In this document: piece by piece, positions 17,350-25,525 of the stretch | Layout of the letters: the number at the start of each line of letters is the position of its first letter | Numbering within the stretch: the first letter of the stretch is position 1 | Source: an uncultured Lachnospiraceae bacterium | Lineage (GTDB): Bacteria > Bacillota > Clostridia > Lachnospirales > Lachnospiraceae | Assembly: GCA_948473115.1 (NCBI GenBank) | Contig: CAOKWI010000011.1 | Location: 17,033 to 81,032 of the forward strand | Direction: 5' to 3' | DNA: 64,000 nt | Notes under the pieces: generated by a model | What the model saw: the letters and a program-made list of their open reading frames with translations, nothing else | Told to the model about the DNA's origin: nothing | Database searches by the model: none | Position numbers and translations under genes: made by a program

Positions 17350-18501
17350 CTATTTCCCCTTCTTTGCTTTCTTCGCATTTCGCCCGTTGACGCTCTCCCG
17401 GATCAATGCATAGACAGTGGAAAGCAGCGGAATAAAGAACAGCATGCCCGCCACACCGAAGAGACTGCCGCCAAGGCTTACCGCCATCAGCACCCAGATA
17501 GAGGGAAGACCCACGGAGTTCCCCACCACCCTTGGATAGATCAGGTTGCCCTCGATCTGCTGGATGATCAGGAACATAATGACAAACCAGAACGCCAGCA
17601 GCGGATTGTCGATCATGATCAGGAAAGCGCCTACAATACAGCCTATGAACGCCCCCACAATGGGGATCAGCGCCGTAAAAGCAATCAGCACTCCGATCAT
17701 CAAGGCATAGGGCATACGGAAGATCGTCATAAAGATCACAAACAGGGTTCCCAGGATCACTGCCTCCAGGCATTGACCGGTAATAAAATTGCTGAAATTC
17801 TTATGCAGCAGCGAACAGATCTCCAACATCCTGTTCCCCGCCTTCTCCGGCAGATATGCGGAGATAATCCTGGCACACTGGTCTCCCAGCTTTTCCTTCT
17901 GCACCAGGATATACAGGGCGAAAATAAATGCAATCACAATGTTGACAATTCCGCCGATAATACCGCTGGCCACACTGACTGTGGAAGTCAGCATATCTCC
18001 CGCGCCATTTTTTAAGAAATCGAAGACTGTATCTGTCAAGGCGTCCCAGTTGATCTCCAGGGACTCCAATTCCTCCACTTTCTCTGCAAATTCAGGATAA
18101 TTAGCTGCCAGATTATCCAGTTCCTCCGTCACCCTGTCCAGAAAGGCGGGAATCTTTTTCCCCACCTCCGCAGCCGTGACCGTCACCTGCGGAACCACCG
18201 TGCCAATGACGATGGTGACGACCAGAAATACCGCTACAACAGACAATGTCATACATACAGGGCGTTTTAGTTTAGCTGCCGCCTTGCCCTTCCATTTCCG
18301 CAGTAACTTATTCTCAAATGCCTTCATGGGCAGATTCAGAACAAAGGCAATGACCCCTCCGTACAAAAAGGGTCTGGCGATCCGAAAGGCAAACCCGATT
18401 CCGGCAAATACACTGCTGCTGTACAGAATGCCAAGAACCAGCACTGCTGCCAGAACCATCAGCCATCTGATCTGTTTTATTTTTTCTTTGTCAAAACCCA
18501 T
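17350..18501 (-). CDS. AI-2E family (PerM-like) transporter
   Basis: A 383-residue membrane protein with about seven or eight helices. The arrangement is family-typical: two N-terminal helices, a basic loop (LLRKWKGKAAAKLKRP), a long periplasmic segment (about 90-155), then the cluster IIGGIVNIVIAFIFALYILVQKEKLGDQ and YPRVVGNSVGLPSIWVLMAVSLGGSLFGVAGMLFFIPL. Members export small molecules or ions; the substrate here is unknown. The lysine-rich end (RNAKKAKKGK) is normal. AGAGGA precedes the start. A T-rich stretch at 17290-17340 lies beyond the stop. Confidence 0.9.
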   Translation of the reverse strand: MGFDKEKIKQIRWLMVLAAVLVLGILYSSSVFAGIGFAFRIARPFLYGGVIAFVLNLPMKAFENKLLRKWKGKAAAKLKRPVCMTLSVVAVFLVVTIVIGTVVPQVTVTAAEVGKKIPAFLDRVTEELDNLAANYPEFAEKVEELESLEINWDALTDTVFDFLKNGAGDMLTSTVSVASGIIGGIVNIVIAFIFALYILVQKEKLGDQCARIISAYLPEKAGNRMLEICSLLHKNFSNFITGQCLEAVILGTLFVIFMTIFRMPYALMIGVLIAFTALIPIVGAFIGCIVGAFLIMIDNPLLAFWFVIMFLIIQQIEGNLIYPRVVGNSVGLPSIWVLMAVSLGGSLFGVAGMLFFIPLLSTVYALIRESVNGRNAKKAKKGK

Positions 18502-18520
18502 AATACTATCCTCTTTTTCC

Positions 18521-18575
18521 TAAGCCAACGCCCCCGCTGCAGGCAGTAACTTGACCCGTTGCCCACGGGAGTCAC
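18521..18575. repeat. Short derivative of repeat family E
   Basis: AAGCCAACGCCCCCGCTGCA begins it and CCCACGGGAGTCA ends it. These are the two ends of the 149-167 bp family E repeat with the middle missing. A second short copy lies at 59877-59932. Confidence 0.5.
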
Positions 18576-18584
18576 AGCAGCATT

Positions 18585-20063
18585 TCAGCTGTCCTTCTGT
18601 TCCAGTAAAGCCACCAGGTACTCCCAGACCCGTCCGGTGGATGAAATGCTCAGGGTCTCCTCCGTGGTATGGATCGCCGTCATCTGCGGCCCCATGGAAA
18701 CACAGTCCAGGTCCTTGATCTTACTGCCCAGGATACCGCATTCCAGACCGGCATGGATAGCCTCCACCTTTGGCGTCACTCCATACATCTTCTCATACAG
18801 GGATACCATCTTATCCCGCAGGGGGGAATCCTTGCGATAAGCCCAGCCGGGGTAATCTCCTGTCACCTCATTGCTGCCTCCCGCCAGTTCCGTAACGGCA
18901 TGCAGCTTATCAACCAGCGCATATTTCGCGCTCTCCACGCTGCTCCGCACGGAAAATTCCGCCAGCAGAAACGGTCTTCCGTCTCCGGACGCGTCGCTTT
19001 CCATGGCGTCAAATGCCAGTATTCCCAAATTCAGCGAAGTTTCCACCAGCCCGGGCATATCCGCGCTCATAGCCTGCACGCCGCCCGGCAGCGCTATCAG
19101 GAAATCCGCCGCCTTCCTTGTCTCCGCCGCACTGGCACAGCAGCATGTTTTCTTTTCGCTCTCCGCCCTGATATGGAACCCGGGATCCTTTGTGGCAAGT
19201 TCCGCCCTGATCTCCTTCTCTGACCGGGCGAGGATTTCCATAAAGGTATCGCGGTCCTGTTCCTCCACCATCAATATTCCGGATGTCTCACGGGGAATCG
19301 CATTATCCGCCAGTCCGCCTTTCACCTGGCAGAGACAGACCGGAATCCGGTCAGACACTTTCTTCAGCAGCCTTCCGAACAGACAGTTGGAGTTGCCCCG
19401 CTCCTTGTGGATCTCGCCGCCGGAGTGGCCTCCCAGGAGTCCTCCCACCGTCACCTGATATGCGATCCCTGTACGCTTCCCTGCGGAAAGCGGCAGCCTG
19501 CACTTTACTCTTGCGCCGCCTGCACAGCTGGTGAGAAAAATCCCCTCGTCCTCCGAATCCAGATTGATCATTCTGTTTCCGGTCAGCATGGATAAGTCAA
19601 TCGCCCTGGCGCCGTCCATGCCCACCTCCTCGTCCACAGTGATGATTACTTCCAGCTTAGGGTGTTTGATCGTATCGGAATCCAGCAGTGCAAGGGAATA
19701 GGCTACCGCAATGCCGTCGTCGCCGCCCAGGCTGGTGCCCTCCGCATAGACCGCATCACCGTCAACCGCCAGCCGCAGTCCTTCTGTCCTCATATCAATT
19801 CCACAGTCCGGCTTCTTCACCGCCACCATATCCATATGTCCCTGTAAGATCACGGCAGGCTCCTCCTCGTACCCGGGAGCGGCATCCTTGACAATGATCA
19901 CATTCTTCATTTCATCCTGGATGCAGAAAAGATTCCTCTCCCTGGCAAAATCCACCAGGTAATCGCTGATCTGTTCCACATTCCCCGAACCGTGCGGAAT
20001 CCCCGCTATCTCCTCAAAAAAGTGAAATACGTTTTTCGGCTCCAACTCGGATAATACGCCCAT
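18585..20063 (-). CDS. pepD: Aminoacyl-histidine dipeptidase (M20 family, PepD)
   Basis: A 492-residue cytosolic metallopeptidase that cleaves beta-Ala-His and Xaa-His dipeptides. Metal ligands sit in ILQGHMDMV, SLGGDDGIAVA, ITVDEEVGMDGA and LDSEDEG, and a late histidine in MTAIHTTEETLS. The dimerisation domain (about 205-390) contains GLLGGHSGGEIHKERGN. I chose the ATG behind AGGAGG; the frame runs 6 codons longer to overlap the previous gene's stop. It follows the chemotaxis receptor gene by 14 bases and is probably co-transcribed. Confidence 0.93.
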   Translation of the reverse strand: MGVLSELEPKNVFHFFEEIAGIPHGSGNVEQISDYLVDFARERNLFCIQDEMKNVIIVKDAAPGYEEEPAVILQGHMDMVAVKKPDCGIDMRTEGLRLAVDGDAVYAEGTSLGGDDGIAVAYSLALLDSDTIKHPKLEVIITVDEEVGMDGARAIDLSMLTGNRMINLDSEDEGIFLTSCAGGARVKCRLPLSAGKRTGIAYQVTVGGLLGGHSGGEIHKERGNSNCLFGRLLKKVSDRIPVCLCQVKGGLADNAIPRETSGILMVEEQDRDTFMEILARSEKEIRAELATKDPGFHIRAESEKKTCCCASAAETRKAADFLIALPGGVQAMSADMPGLVETSLNLGILAFDAMESDASGDGRPFLLAEFSVRSSVESAKYALVDKLHAVTELAGGSNEVTGDYPGWAYRKDSPLRDKMVSLYEKMYGVTPKVEAIHAGLECGILGSKIKDLDCVSMGPQMTAIHTTEETLSISSTGRVWEYLVALLEQKDS

Positions 20064-20077
20064 GATATCCTCCTGAT

Positions 20078-21559
20078 TCACTCTAAATTTCTCTCCGGCG
20101 CCGAATGCAACACTCCAGAGAGTTGTTCCATTCCGCTCTGTACCTGCTCCATGGACTTCATGATATCCGTAACTCCCGCTGTCTGCTCTTCCGTCGCCGA
20201 ACTGATCTCTGTCATGGTAAGCACGGAGCTCTGTGAAATCTGTTCCACCTGCTCCATGGCTTCCGACAGACGATCTTTGATCGATACTATATTTGCCAGC
20301 TCCTCTTTCAACAGATCCGTCACCGATATGATCTCCTCGGAAAAGTGAAGCATACTTTCAAAGGTTTTAACCGTATCATTCAGCTTTTCGTTAGATTCTT
20401 CCACGATCAGGGTATTCTTATCCATCACTCCGTTGACATCATTCACGGTGGATGTGACATCCTTCAGGATAGCGTCTATCTTCTGAGTCGATGCGGCGGA
20501 TTCGCTTGACAGCTTATTGATCTCATCCGCCACCACCGCAAATCCCTTTCCGGCTTCTCCGGCTCTTGCCGCTTCAATGGCGGCATTCAGGGCAAGAAGG
20601 TTTGTCTGCTGCGCGATCTGGTTGATGCTCACAACAATCTCACCGATGGAATTGGATTTCTGTACCAACGATTCCACGCCCTCCAGGGCCACATGTGTGG
20701 ATGCAATATTCTCCTTGAACTTCTTATGCAGAACCTCGATGGCCTGAATGCCCTCGTCGTTCTTCTCCTTCAGCTTCTGCACGGTTTCAACTGTCTGAAT
20801 GACCTGACGCTCCGAACTCTCAATCTTGCTGTTCAGGTCGCCGAAAATATCCAGGCTTCCCTTTACCTGTCGTATCTGCCGGTCCGCGCTGTCCGCGATC
20901 TGGCTGGTAGACGCGGCGATTTCCGCAGTGTTGGCCTCAAAATTATGTAAGGAATCATAGATTCTCCCCGACGATTCCTCCAGGCCCTCAAAGGCCTTGC
21001 GCACATTTCCCAGCAGACCTTCCACCTCATGTTCCTTGCTCTCCACCGTCAGGAACAGGGACCGCGCCCGCTGTATGATAAACACTGCCACTGTGATCGC
21101 AAGGGCATACACAAGCCAGATAAAAATCCAGATGGAAAGGCTGTACATGGCAAGGTAGGCATCCGGAAAGACAAACAATGCGACCAGATTCGGCAATACG
21201 GTACATGCCGCGCAGACAGCTATCACAGAGACATCATAATAAGGGACAGCCAGGAACAGTACCAGGAAATACGCCTCTGCCATGGCTCCATAAGAAGCCG
21301 GATTCCCACAGACAATGGTCACCACCCCACAGATAGGCAATATGGCGATATACAGGTATTTTGCATATTTTCCCAACACCTTTTCCAGTAATTTCACAAT
21401 GACATCCGCCAGTACCATGATAAGAACGATGCAGTCCCTCGCCGACCCACCGTTAAACAGCAGCACGTATCCCATCGCCACACAGGGAATACAGGCCAGA
21501 AACAAGAACATAATCAGATTCATTCTTTTCTCTTCGTTCTTTAAAATTGACAGCTCCAT
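20078..21559 (-). CDS. Methyl-accepting chemotaxis protein
   Basis: A 493-residue receptor-type protein. About six hydrophobic helices fill residues 14-175, with no periplasmic sensor domain, so it may sense something in or near the membrane. A long coiled coil follows. The signalling hairpin tip is clear in [40 protein letters not shown]. There is no HAMP domain that I can recognise. No che or flagellar genes are nearby. The start [10 protein letters not shown] has AAGGAGG 7 bases upstream, in a short GAAGGT repeat. Confidence 0.92.
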   Translation of the reverse strand: MELSILKNEEKRMNLIMFLFLACIPCVAMGYVLLFNGGSARDCIVLIMVLADVIVKLLEKVLGKYAKYLYIAILPICGVVTIVCGNPASYGAMAEAYFLVLFLAVPYYDVSVIAVCAACTVLPNLVALFVFPDAYLAMYSLSIWIFIWLVYALAITVAVFIIQRARSLFLTVESKEHEVEGLLGNVRKAFEGLEESSGRIYDSLHNFEANTAEIAASTSQIADSADRQIRQVKGSLDIFGDLNSKIESSERQVIQTVETVQKLKEKNDEGIQAIEVLHKKFKENIASTHVALEGVESLVQKSNSIGEIVVSINQIAQQTNLLALNAAIEAARAGEAGKGFAVVADEINKLSSESAASTQKIDAILKDVTSTVNDVNGVMDKNTLIVEESNEKLNDTVKTFESMLHFSEEIISVTDLLKEELANIVSIKDRLSEAMEQVEQISQSSVLTMTEISSATEEQTAGVTDIMKSMEQVQSGMEQLSGVLHSAPERNLE

Positions 21560-21695
21560 TCCATCTCCTCCTTCACCTTCACCTTCTCCTGACATTCGGG
21601 TCGGTTTACCCCCTTTTCCGGCGGATATTGCTGTAGCCGGAATTACTTTTGATTATATCATTATCTTACATATTTATCCAGTGTTTTTAAATTCT

Positions 21696-22799
21696 TCAGC
21701 TGTCCGTCCCCATCATTTTCCCCAGCTGCTCCACGATCCCGGCACTGCCGTTTACGGAGATCTCGCCCACCTTCTCACAGATCTTTTCCAGGTACTCAAG
21801 TTCCTTCAGCCTGTAAAGCGTCTGGTTTTCGTCCATAAGCTTCGCCGTGTTGAGCAGGGATCTGGTGGAAGCCACCTCCTCCCTCCTGGCGATCACGTTG
21901 GCCTGGGCCGTCTTCTCCGCCACAAGGACGGAATTCATGATCTCCCTGATCTCGCCGGGCAGGATAATGTCCCTGATTCCGGCGGTAAGGAAATTCACAC
22001 AGAACATCTCCTCCCTTTTCAACAGCGTCTCATAGATCTCCCTGGAAATCTGCTCCTTTGCCTCCAGGATCTCATCCAGCTTATAGTTACCCACGATCTC
22101 CCGGATGACCAGCTGCACCGCGGGATAAAGCTGCCCCTTGAGATCCGAGATCCTGGAGACGAACTCCACCGCATCCCGTATCTTATACATGCAGGCCACA
22201 TTCATCCTGATGCCGATCTTGTCTTTTGTCAGGATCTCCTGTCCCAGGATATCCATTTCCTTCTGCTTCATATCAAGTACACAATAAGTAATCACATGGT
22301 CGTAATTCCAGAACCGGTACACGCCCTTGGAAAGCTGCTCCTGCATCACATTATCGTAGTAGACCAGGCCAATCTCCCCCTCTCCCACCGACACTTCCGT
22401 GTAGAGGTGCTTCGGCACCAGTGCAAGCATCTGCTTTGTCACTTCTGCGCCGATCCTTGTTCCTTCCATGGATACAATCTTTATCTCATACCGGTCAAAT
22501 ACGTTCCAGAAAACGTACTCTTTCCGGCTTGCAAAGGAAGTCAGTTTTCCGTTCACATAGAGAAAACCCACAGATCCGTCCGGTATTTCCATATGTGCGG
22601 TGGATTTCACAAACAAGGGATCCCTGGAAAGCACCTGGTAAGGGACATCCAGGTAATTCATCTCTCCCAGCATTTCCTCAACCACCACCTGATATCCCGT
22701 CATTTTAGGGAAATAATACGTTCCCGCCGTGATCATTTTCTGGAACACGCCGCTTTTCACTACAAATCCTGCCTGATTGTCTCTTATGATATATTTCAT
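21696..22799 (-). CDS. Slipin / SPFH (band 7) family protein
   Basis: A 367-residue protein without a clear N-terminal membrane helix. It has an extra N-terminal domain (to about 150), then the SPFH core: VGEGEIGLVYYDNVMQEQLSKGVYRFWNYD, MKQKEMDILGQEILTKDKIGIRMNVACMYKI and VQLVIREIVGNYKLDEILEAKEQIS. The C-terminal part is helical (EKTAQANVIARREEVASTRSLLNTAKLM). Bacterial slipins are often linked to rtcB RNA-repair loci, and rtcB lies on the same strand about 900 bases upstream. The start MKYIIRDNQAG has GGAGGT 7 bases before it. Confidence 0.85.
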   Translation of the reverse strand: MKYIIRDNQAGFVVKSGVFQKMITAGTYYFPKMTGYQVVVEEMLGEMNYLDVPYQVLSRDPLFVKSTAHMEIPDGSVGFLYVNGKLTSFASRKEYVFWNVFDRYEIKIVSMEGTRIGAEVTKQMLALVPKHLYTEVSVGEGEIGLVYYDNVMQEQLSKGVYRFWNYDHVITYCVLDMKQKEMDILGQEILTKDKIGIRMNVACMYKIRDAVEFVSRISDLKGQLYPAVQLVIREIVGNYKLDEILEAKEQISREIYETLLKREEMFCVNFLTAGIRDIILPGEIREIMNSVLVAEKTAQANVIARREEVASTRSLLNTAKLMDENQTLYRLKELEYLEKICEKVGEISVNGSAGIVEQLGKMMGTDS

Positions 22800-22823
22800 G
22801 ATAAATACCTCCATTTTCGTCTT

Positions 22824-22928
22824 CTGTCTCCGCTCCGGGGTCGTTTTCTCCCGATGCTCTGTCTCCGCTCCGGGGTCGTTTTCTCCCGATGCTCTGCCTC
22901 CGCTCCGGGGCTGTTTTCTCTCGATTCC
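22824..22928 (+). repeat. Three tandem 35-bp units
   Basis: Units start at 22824, 22859 and 22894 and read CTGTCTCCGCTCCGGGGTCG followed by TTTTCTCCCGATGCT. The third has a few changes. There are no spacers. They lie just upstream of the slipin ribosome site and could modulate its leader. Confidence 0.9.
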
Positions 22929-22986
22929 TTTTGTCTGTAATACTTTTATCCCTCTTTCACCAGTCCCTGGCGGAAGCTTCGTTCAG

Positions 22987-23055
22987 CTTGCCGTGGGGAG
23001 GAAGGACGGTCTGACGGAACTTCCCTGGCAGACCGCTGTTCCCCCTTCCGGCAAG
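22987..23055. other. Long imperfect hairpin
   Basis: GCTTGCCG plus GGGAGGAAGG pairs with CCCCCTTCCGGCAAGC, closing an inner stem CGGTCTG / CAGACCG. It may be a terminator-like or repeat structure between the tRNA-like RNA and slipin. There is no T-run on either strand. Confidence 0.55.
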
Positions 23056-23078
23056 CGGTATCCCCAACCTTCAAGGCC

Positions 23079-23242
23079 CTAGTGTACTGACGTGTTCATA
23101 TTTCGCCGAATGACTTGCCCGAATTTCCATCTGCCGCGTTGTCATCGGTCAACGATGCAACCGCATCGCCTCCCTCCTCCGCCTTACAGATGGAAATTCA
23201 TTCGGCGTCATTTGGCTGAAAATGAATGCATCAGCACACTAG
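23079..23242. repeat. CTAG-bounded hairpin element, copy A (164 bp)
   Basis: Begins CTAGTGTACTGACGTGTTCA and, read from the other end, begins CTAGTGTGCTGATGCATTCA. The arms pair along most of their length, including AATTTCCATCTG. The centre is the shared core GTCAACGATGCAACCGCATC followed by GCCTCCCTCCTCCGCCTT. Related copies are at 32315-32480 and 36289-36454, with a fourth at 36151-36477 interrupted by the third. Confidence 0.8.
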
Positions 23243-23336
23243 ACTGATTCGGCGTCTTCACGCCCTCCCCCGGCAGGCGCCTCACCGGCGCTCTTCCAAA
23301 GGGCTGCGGGATCCGCCCGAAATCAGGATAAAAGCA

Positions 23337-23466
23337 TTCCATAGTGCGGAGTCGAACCGCAGACGTTACGTCTTGCCATAACCATGTGCACTCTACCACT
23401 GAGTTACCGTTTACACGGAAGGGATTCGAACCCTTGCATCACACATTCTCTTAACCCCATGTTAAG
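23337..23466 (-). ncRNA. tRNA-like (Y-RNA-like) structured RNA downstream of rtcB
   Basis: Read on the minus strand: a hairpin CTTAAC-ATGGG-GTTAAG (23450-23466), strand ATGTG (23442-23446), a T-arm AAGGG-TTCGAAT-CCCTT (23419-23435), an acceptor-like hairpin CCGT-GTAA-ACGG (23407-23418), TA, a D-arm ACTC-AGTGGTA-GAGT (23390-23404), G, then CACAT (23384-23388), which pairs with ATGTG. This is a permuted tRNA with a closed acceptor and an open anticodon stem. A further hairpin AGACG-TAA-CGTCT (23361-23373) and a second T-arm TGCGG-TTCGACT-CCGCA (23345-23361) follow. Bacterial Y RNAs are known to mimic tRNA this way, and some lie beside rtcB. No Ro60 gene is seen in the window. Whether it is transcribed with rtcB is inference. 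A canonical tRNA does not fit: the 5' strand TAAACGG cannot pair with CTATGGA. Confidence 0.65.
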
Positions 23467-23479
23467 CTTGGTGAAATAT

Positions 23480-23566
23480 TTATGGGATACCGGACAGCAC
23501 GCTGCCGGCACCGCCGGGCAGGGAGTAACTCCCGATACCCGCGCTCAATAAATTATTTCCATTTAC
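23480..23566 (-). pseudogene. Possible 3' remnant of an unidentified gene
   Basis: An open stretch on the minus strand ends NGNNLLSAGIGSYSLPGG and GSVLSGIP before TAA. The glycine/serine-rich composition looks protein-like. Just upstream the frame runs into the family G repeat at 23566-23725, so any gene here has lost its 5' part. It may equally be part of the leader of the tRNA-like RNA. I do not recognise a family. Confidence 0.2.
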
Positions 23567-23725
23567 ATTGGCGGCAGCACAGACAATCCATGAACTTGCC
23601 GCAAGTCCGGAAGAACGCCTTCCTTGGGCATTCTTCCGTGTGAGAAAGGCGCTGTCCCTGCGCCGTAGAACTTCTTGGCGTCCCATCCTATGATGGGACT
23701 CCTTAGAAGTTCTTCTCACACTCAG
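23566..23725. repeat. Modular hairpin repeat, family G copy 2
   Basis: GGCGGCAGCACAGACAATCC, then GAACTTGCCGCAAGTCC and GGAAGAACG..CATTCTTCC, shared with 55286-55360. Nested stems follow: TAGAACTTCTTGG..CCTTAGAAGTTCT around GTCCCATC-CTAT-GATGGGAC, with GTGTGAGA and TCTCACAC outermost. Its right end overlaps the rtcB stop. Confidence 0.6.
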
Positions 23726-24954
23726 CCCTTCACCACACCCACCGTTTTCAGCTTTCTCACCGGTGTCACCATGTCCGACTGCTGTGCCATGACCTGGTCG
23801 ATGTCCTTGTAGGCAAACCGACACTCCTCGGCAACATCGTTTTTCTTACGTTTTCCCAGCACAACATCCTGTTCTTTTAAATCCAGCATAACCTGTTCCA
23901 CGCTGAATGCTTTCATTGCCCCTGACCGGGAATAATTCCTTCCGGCGCCGTGGGAGGAGGTGCAGAAAGATTCCCTGTTTCCCTTTCCTTCCACTACATA
24001 GCTGTAGGATCCCATTGCCCCCGGTATGACTGCCATTTCCCCTTCCCGCACCCTGGTGGCTCCCTTTCTGTGTACCCAGACATTTTCGCCATAGTGGTTT
24101 TCCAGCGCCGCGTAGTTGTGGTGGCAGTTGATCTCCTCCCCGAACTCCACGGTATGTCCTGTATGCTTCTCTATCAGTTCCTTTACAATGGCACAGGTCT
24201 TATCCAGCATACGGGCGCGGTTCTCAAAGGCATAGTCCATGGCCAGATTCATCCAGTTGATATACTGCTGCCCTTCCTTCGACCGGACAGGCAGAAACGC
24301 CAGACGGTATTCCTCCTTTACCTCGCTGTACCACTGTCTGTTCAGTTCCCCTGCCATCTTATGGAAATGGTCACAGACGGCCTTCCCCAGATGACGGCTG
24401 CCGGAATGGATCATAATGCAGAGATACCCCTCCTGATCCTCCTGGAGCTCAATAAAATGATTGCCGCCTCCCAGGCTTCCCACCTGGAAATACCCGTCTC
24501 TGATCAGGGGCACCAGTCCCGGATTCTGCTCATACTTCTCCATCTCCTGCTGCGCCCTGTCCATCACCCTGGACTCCTGGGGAAGCTTATATCTTTCCGT
24601 GTTTAAGGGGATCGCCCTCATGATACTGCCGATGATGGCCTGGATCACGGTGCCGTTTCCGGTCTGTATCCCGCGGATATCCTCCACCCGGATATTGGTG
24701 GGAATGAAATCCATGCCGCATCCGATATCCACGCCCACCGCATTGGGAATGACCACTTCCTTTGCGGCGATGACACCGCCGATTGGCATTCCCTTGCCCG
24801 CATGGGTATCCGGCATGAGGCACACCCATTTATGTATGAAAGGAAGCTGCGACAGGTTATATGCCTGCTCCAGACAGTTCTCCTCCAGCCGGCTTTCGTC
24901 CTCCAGCCATACCTTTACCGGAAATCTAGTTTTCTCATTATATAATACAAACAT
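23722..24954 (-). CDS. rtcB: RNA-splicing ligase RtcB
   Basis: A 410-residue RNA ligase that joins 2',3'-cyclic phosphate or 3'-phosphate ends to 5'-OH ends using GTP and manganese. Ligands and catalytic parts are visible: GVDIGCGMDF (cysteine metal ligand), SLGGGNHFIELQ, HSGSRHLGK, NCHHNYA and the guanylylated histidine in SSHGAGRNYSRSGA. The C-terminus ends in VTPVRKLKTVGVVKG. I start it at MFVLYNEKTRFPVK, which fits family length; the frame to 25044 is too long and basic. The tRNA-like RNA and slipin lie downstream on the same strand, and a WYL regulator is divergent. A TATAAT sequence at 25062-25067 could be its -10. This context indicates RNA repair. Confidence 0.93.
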   Translation of the reverse strand: MFVLYNEKTRFPVKVWLEDESRLEENCLEQAYNLSQLPFIHKWVCLMPDTHAGKGMPIGGVIAAKEVVIPNAVGVDIGCGMDFIPTNIRVEDIRGIQTGNGTVIQAIIGSIMRAIPLNTERYKLPQESRVMDRAQQEMEKYEQNPGLVPLIRDGYFQVGSLGGGNHFIELQEDQEGYLCIMIHSGSRHLGKAVCDHFHKMAGELNRQWYSEVKEEYRLAFLPVRSKEGQQYINWMNLAMDYAFENRARMLDKTCAIVKELIEKHTGHTVEFGEEINCHHNYAALENHYGENVWVHRKGATRVREGEMAVIPGAMGSYSYVVEGKGNRESFCTSSHGAGRNYSRSGAMKAFSVEQVMLDLKEQDVVLGKRKKNDVAEECRFAYKDIDQVMAQQSDMVTPVRKLKTVGVVKG

Positions 24955-25525
24955 ATCCTCGCCATCCTTTCCTGCTGTTTTACGGTTTTCATCGACCATC
25001 CTCCGTTGCCTGCGGGTTTTCTGACCTGCCTTTCCGCGAGGCATCCGGTTGAACTGATTACATTATATGAAACCTTCCCGGCCAAATCATTTCAAAAAAG
25101 TTGCGAGGTTCGGAAAATTGTGCCATATTATAAACGGCTCAATCGCTTCTCGGTTCTTCCGCAGATGCCACAATTTATGGTATAATGACCTTATTCAAGG
25201 CAATCAGCGGCCGGATAGCCATCATCTGTAATCATGGTACAATGACTTGGAAATCAAATGTCTGCTTCGCGGCCGTTTGATTTCCTGCAACCATGGTACA
25301 GTCAATAACCCCGCTGCAAGCAACTGGGCATGGAGTTTGAAACGCCCCAAGGGCAATGCGTCCATAGGACGCTATGGTATTGGCCCTCGCGGCATTCGCC
25401 AACTGTCCAAGCCAGCCATTGGCTGGCTTTGTGCACGGCCGTTTGGCTCATTGCTCGCGGGAATAAAGAACCCGGCAGACTTCCGACCGCAACAGATACG
25501 CTCCCGGGGCAGAATGAGAGGAAAT
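24955..25525. other. Divergent spacer of rtcB and WYL gene with repeat and promoter-like sites
   Basis: No separate gene is seen. On the minus strand TATAAT lies at 25062-25067 (rtcB side). On the plus strand an extended -10, TGGTATAATG, lies at 25178-25187 and may drive the WYL gene with a leader of about 330 bases. The sequence ATGGTACAATGAC recurs in variant form three times (25176, 25232, 25292). GGAAATCAAA (25250) pairs with TTTGATTTCC (25276). The family E repeat occupies 25300-25466. Confidence 0.5.
25300..25466 (+). repeat. Interspersed repeat family E, copy 2 (167 bp)
   Basis: Same ends as 5056-5204 (AGTCAATAACCCCGCTGCAA ... GCGGGAATAA). The internal hairpin is longer here: AAGCCAGCC-ATT-GGCTGGCTT. 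The reading frame that encodes the NusG-protein insert is also open here and in phase with the WYL gene downstream, with no stop between 25247 and 26798. Confidence 0.85.

Noticed and set aside
22824..22928. CRISPR array
   Set aside because: The 35-bp units are directly adjacent with no spacers, and no cas genes are present.
21315..22940. Plus-strand open frame of 541 codons
   Set aside because: It is antisense to the slipin and chemotaxis genes, has histidine/leucine-rich composition typical of a shadow frame, and matches no family.
23337..23415. Ordinary tRNA gene
   Set aside because: The D-arm and second T-arm are present, but the 5' strand TAAACGG cannot pair with the 3' strand CTATGGA, and no 7-base anticodon loop with a 5-bp stem forms.
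23722..25044. Longer rtcB starting at 25044
   Set aside because: The extra 30 residues are strongly basic and without family resemblance; the start at 24954 fits family length.
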